Shown here piece after piece: positions 62,019 through 64,000 of a DNA stretch of 64,000 nt. The DNA is from an uncultured bacterium (GTDB lineage Bacteria; Cyanobacteriota; Vampirovibrionia; Gastranaerophilales; Gastranaerophilaceae), in contig CASDWY010000012.1 in the NCBI GenBank assembly GCA_949284985.1, positions 1-64,000 of the forward strand. The letters are read 5' to 3'. The notes beneath the pieces are model-generated. The model searched no databases, was not told the origin of the DNA, and was given only the letters and a program-made list of their open reading frames with translations. Position numbers and translations under genes: made by a program. Each line of letters starts with the position of its first letter. The stretch's first letter is position 1.

Positions 62019-63734
62019 TTAATTAAAACTTGAGAAAGTTTTAGATTGATGTTTGAAAGACATTCTCAAAAAAGGGTTTTCTTCTATATTTACATTAGAG
62101 TAGTCGAGGTATAATTTTTTGTCAGACAATTCTTTTTGAGCTTGGATGTATGCCACACGAGAGGCTTTTCGAACTTCTATAGTGGTATAAAGTTCAATAG
62201 CTATAGCCGGAATTAGTCCAACGGTTGTACCTATTATAGAGTAAAGCGGCATATGGGATTTGGGAGCATTTTTTATTTTGTGGAGTGCCCAGCCAAAAAC
62301 ATTGCCCATCGCTGCGGCAAGAAGACCCATCGGTGTAGATAATAACATTGTAAGAACTTCAAATTTTTCTTCATATTTTTGTTTTTTTTCATCAACTTTA
62401 TTAATAGTTTTAAAAATATTTATTTGATTTAAACGTGCTTGTTTCATTTGTTCTTCAGAAAGTTTTAGTTCACGAACAGCCATTTTGAATTTTTTAGCTT
62501 CGGGAATATTTTTTTCTGCATAGGTTTCATATTCATTCAAATCTTTATAAAAAGTTTTTATGAAACCAAAAATCCCTTGTTTTTGTGGTTTTTCAGGTTG
62601 GTCAACATCTTTTATAGAGAGGTTGTGGTTTGGTGTTTTTAGGAAATTTGTTGGATCTTGAAGAATTTCGTTCATTTTTTTGTGGCGAGAAATTCTAATA
62701 GCATTATTTCTGTATTCTGCAACTTTACTGTTAAGTAGGATTGTTCCTGCAATTGCTGCTGCGTATGGAAAATATTTTTTTAAGGTTCCGTGTTTAATTT
62801 TTAATAAGTCCATGGCTTTCTCTACAGCCCAGTATCCTATAACACCAAAACCAAATAAACATAAAGAAATTACATCAAGAAATTTAAATGCGTTTTCTAT
62901 ATAATCTTGAGATTCTATATCTATTTTATTAACGAGTCTTTGAGTAATTTCACGAGTTTCTTCTGCGGCAGATAGGTCTTTTGGGCTAAAACTATTAGGG
63001 TTAGCCGCATTATATTTTTTATTTTGTCTGTTATCAAATTCTGCTTTGTCTTTTTTGTATATTGCACGTTTTGTAACGATATCAAGGTAAGACTTTAGTT
63101 GTTCAAATACGTTTAGACTAGATAAAATACTTTTGTCAGTAGATTTGGGTTTTGGAACTTTTATATTTTTAGCGATTTGTTTTGCTTGATTAATTTGCTC
63201 ATCTGTAAGAATAGCAAAATCATTGGGGTTTCCAAGTTCTCCTTTGAGCGCTTCAAATCTTGCTATTCTTGGGGTTTGAATTTCAATAGTGGTTAAAGAG
63301 AAAAGTAAAGGTATACTTGAGACTATGGCAAATAAAAGCCCTGTTACTCCAGGTATTACATTTGGAGCTGCGGTTTTGAGTTGTCCCATTTTTGATGCAA
63401 GTTTTTTTACAAGTTTTTTGCCTGAATCAGTTGATTGGTATAATTTTCCGAGACCAATACCCATAGCAGTTAATATGGAGGTACTCTCTCCAAGCACTGT
63501 TTGTGTAATAGATTCAACATCTTCTGTTTTTGTTTGAGAATACTCATCTAACGCATCAACTGTGCGTTTTAAAATTTCTCCTCTTTTTATAGCTACATTA
63601 AGTTCTTCGGGGGTTAATTTTTTATCCTTGAACGCCGCTTTGCGAGCAGCTTCTTTTTGTTGCTGTGCATTGCGGTATTTAGGTACATCTTTAAGATGAT
63701 CTCTATATGTCAAATATGTAGCTATATGCTGCAA
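62019..63734 (-). CDS. large membrane protein of unknown function
   Basis: A 571-aa protein with about five to six hydrophobic segments (for example VIPGVTGLLFAIVSSIPLLF, FLDVISLCLFGFGVIGYWAV, YSIIGTTVGLIPAIAIELY) and long charged helices between them. Not recognised. The frame starts with a TTG at 63734; AGGAGG lies ten bases upstream. A nearer ATG (GTTTATGATAG) is in another frame and stops after twelve codons, so the start may involve an error or slippage. Confidence 0.7.
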   Translation of the reverse strand: MQHIATYLTYRDHLKDVPKYRNAQQQKEAARKAAFKDKKLTPEELNVAIKRGEILKRTVDALDEYSQTKTEDVESITQTVLGESTSILTAMGIGLGKLYQSTDSGKKLVKKLASKMGQLKTAAPNVIPGVTGLLFAIVSSIPLLFSLTTIEIQTPRIARFEALKGELGNPNDFAILTDEQINQAKQIAKNIKVPKPKSTDKSILSSLNVFEQLKSYLDIVTKRAIYKKDKAEFDNRQNKKYNAANPNSFSPKDLSAAEETREITQRLVNKIDIESQDYIENAFKFLDVISLCLFGFGVIGYWAVEKAMDLLKIKHGTLKKYFPYAAAIAGTILLNSKVAEYRNNAIRISRHKKMNEILQDPTNFLKTPNHNLSIKDVDQPEKPQKQGIFGFIKTFYKDLNEYETYAEKNIPEAKKFKMAVRELKLSEEQMKQARLNQINIFKTINKVDEKKQKYEEKFEVLTMLLSTPMGLLAAAMGNVFGWALHKIKNAPKSHMPLYSIIGTTVGLIPAIAIELYTTIEVRKASRVAYIQAQKELSDKKLYLDYSNVNIEENPFLRMSFKHQSKTFSSFN

Positions 63735-63839
63735 CTATCATAAACCTCCTTAGTTTACATAATATTTTACGCTCGTAAAAAAAAATATATGATAGAATTT
63801 ATATAAATTATTTACAAATATTAATGAAAGGGCATTATT

Positions 63840-64000
63840 ATGTTGCAAAAAGCTTTATTTGATCCCGGATTTGCGCCGTTAGTTTATTCTTTTAGAGAAA
63901 GTATTGAGGCTATTGATATGGTAATGCGAGCAGTTAAAGTTCCTAATCAAAGAAAGTTTAAATTTAAGCTGTTGCAAAAACAAATTGTGTCAATTGTTGA
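63840..64000 (+). CDS. unknown protein, 5' part only
   Basis: Opens with MLQKALFDPGFAPLVYSFRE and SIEAIDMVMRAVKVPNQRKF, preceded by AAAGGGCATTATT; cut by the window end after 53 codons. Too short to classify. Confidence 0.6.
   Translation, partial: MLQKALFDPGFAPLVYSFRESIEAIDMVMRAVKVPNQRKFKFKLLQKQIVSIV

Overview
The window is AT-rich bacterial DNA with standard-code genes, Shine-Dalgarno starts on most core genes and U-tailed hairpin terminators. The core half carries a flagellar export and basal-body operon, SecA, RimO, enolase, triose-phosphate isomerase, HD-GYP regulators and several large low-complexity, TPR or membrane proteins without clear relatives. Together these suggest a flagellated, didermal, low-GC gut or host-associated lineage such as a Vampirovibrionia/Melainabacteria (Gastranaerophilales) relative. 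That placement rests on general protein character and was not tested by a search, so treat it as a working guess.

Left part, 1 to about 34,020: an accessory island. It opens with a PP-loop sulfotransferase/reductase-like gene and its winged-helix partner, then chromosomal debris (a frameshifted aldo/keto reductase fused by deletion to a headless larE), a HAD phosphatase with two XRE regulators, and queD. Next come a first BcgI-like restriction-modification pair (5562-9243), a small cassette with a zinc-ribbon and a P63C protein (9711-11686), two tail-to-tail hipBA modules (11751-14800), a core-domain-only tyrosine recombinase, a nuclease-helicase, and a second BcgI-like pair (17121-20614). 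These are followed by small accessory genes, a putative PD-(D/E)XK nuclease, McrBC, and a Mu-like transposition operon (MuA-type transposase, MuB-type ATPase and two small proteins, 26379-30007). The island closes with a second HAD/XRE/XRE copy, tandem 210-bp repeats, and a second cassette carrying an XRE-ImmA metallopeptidase. It ends at a tRNA-Ile(GAT) gene.

Two architectures stand out. (1) Two cassettes share their left end (a small conserved reading frame just after a tRNA-CCA/terminator-like direct repeat) and their right end (a 75-76-aa gene and a shared tail), but carry unrelated cargo genes. (2) Four copies of a structured element (9481, 27351, 28138, 30963) keep base pairing while their arms change. 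Three of them begin exactly at the stop codon of a gene, and two lie in gene junctions of the transposition operon.

Right part, 34,026 to 64,000: core chromosome. It holds tRNA-Ile, eno with an unusual hairpin leader, a 738-aa coiled-coil protein, a GAF/HD-GYP protein with a degenerate HD pair, an alpha/beta-hydrolase-like exported protein, and flgC - lytic transglycosylase - fliE - fliF - fliG-like - fliH - flhA - fliI in one run. After these come a GT-C-type membrane protein, rimO, an exported glycine-zipper protein, secA, a response-regulator HD-GYP protein, tpiA, TPR proteins, an amidohydrolase that has lost its metal ligands, and a large membrane protein.
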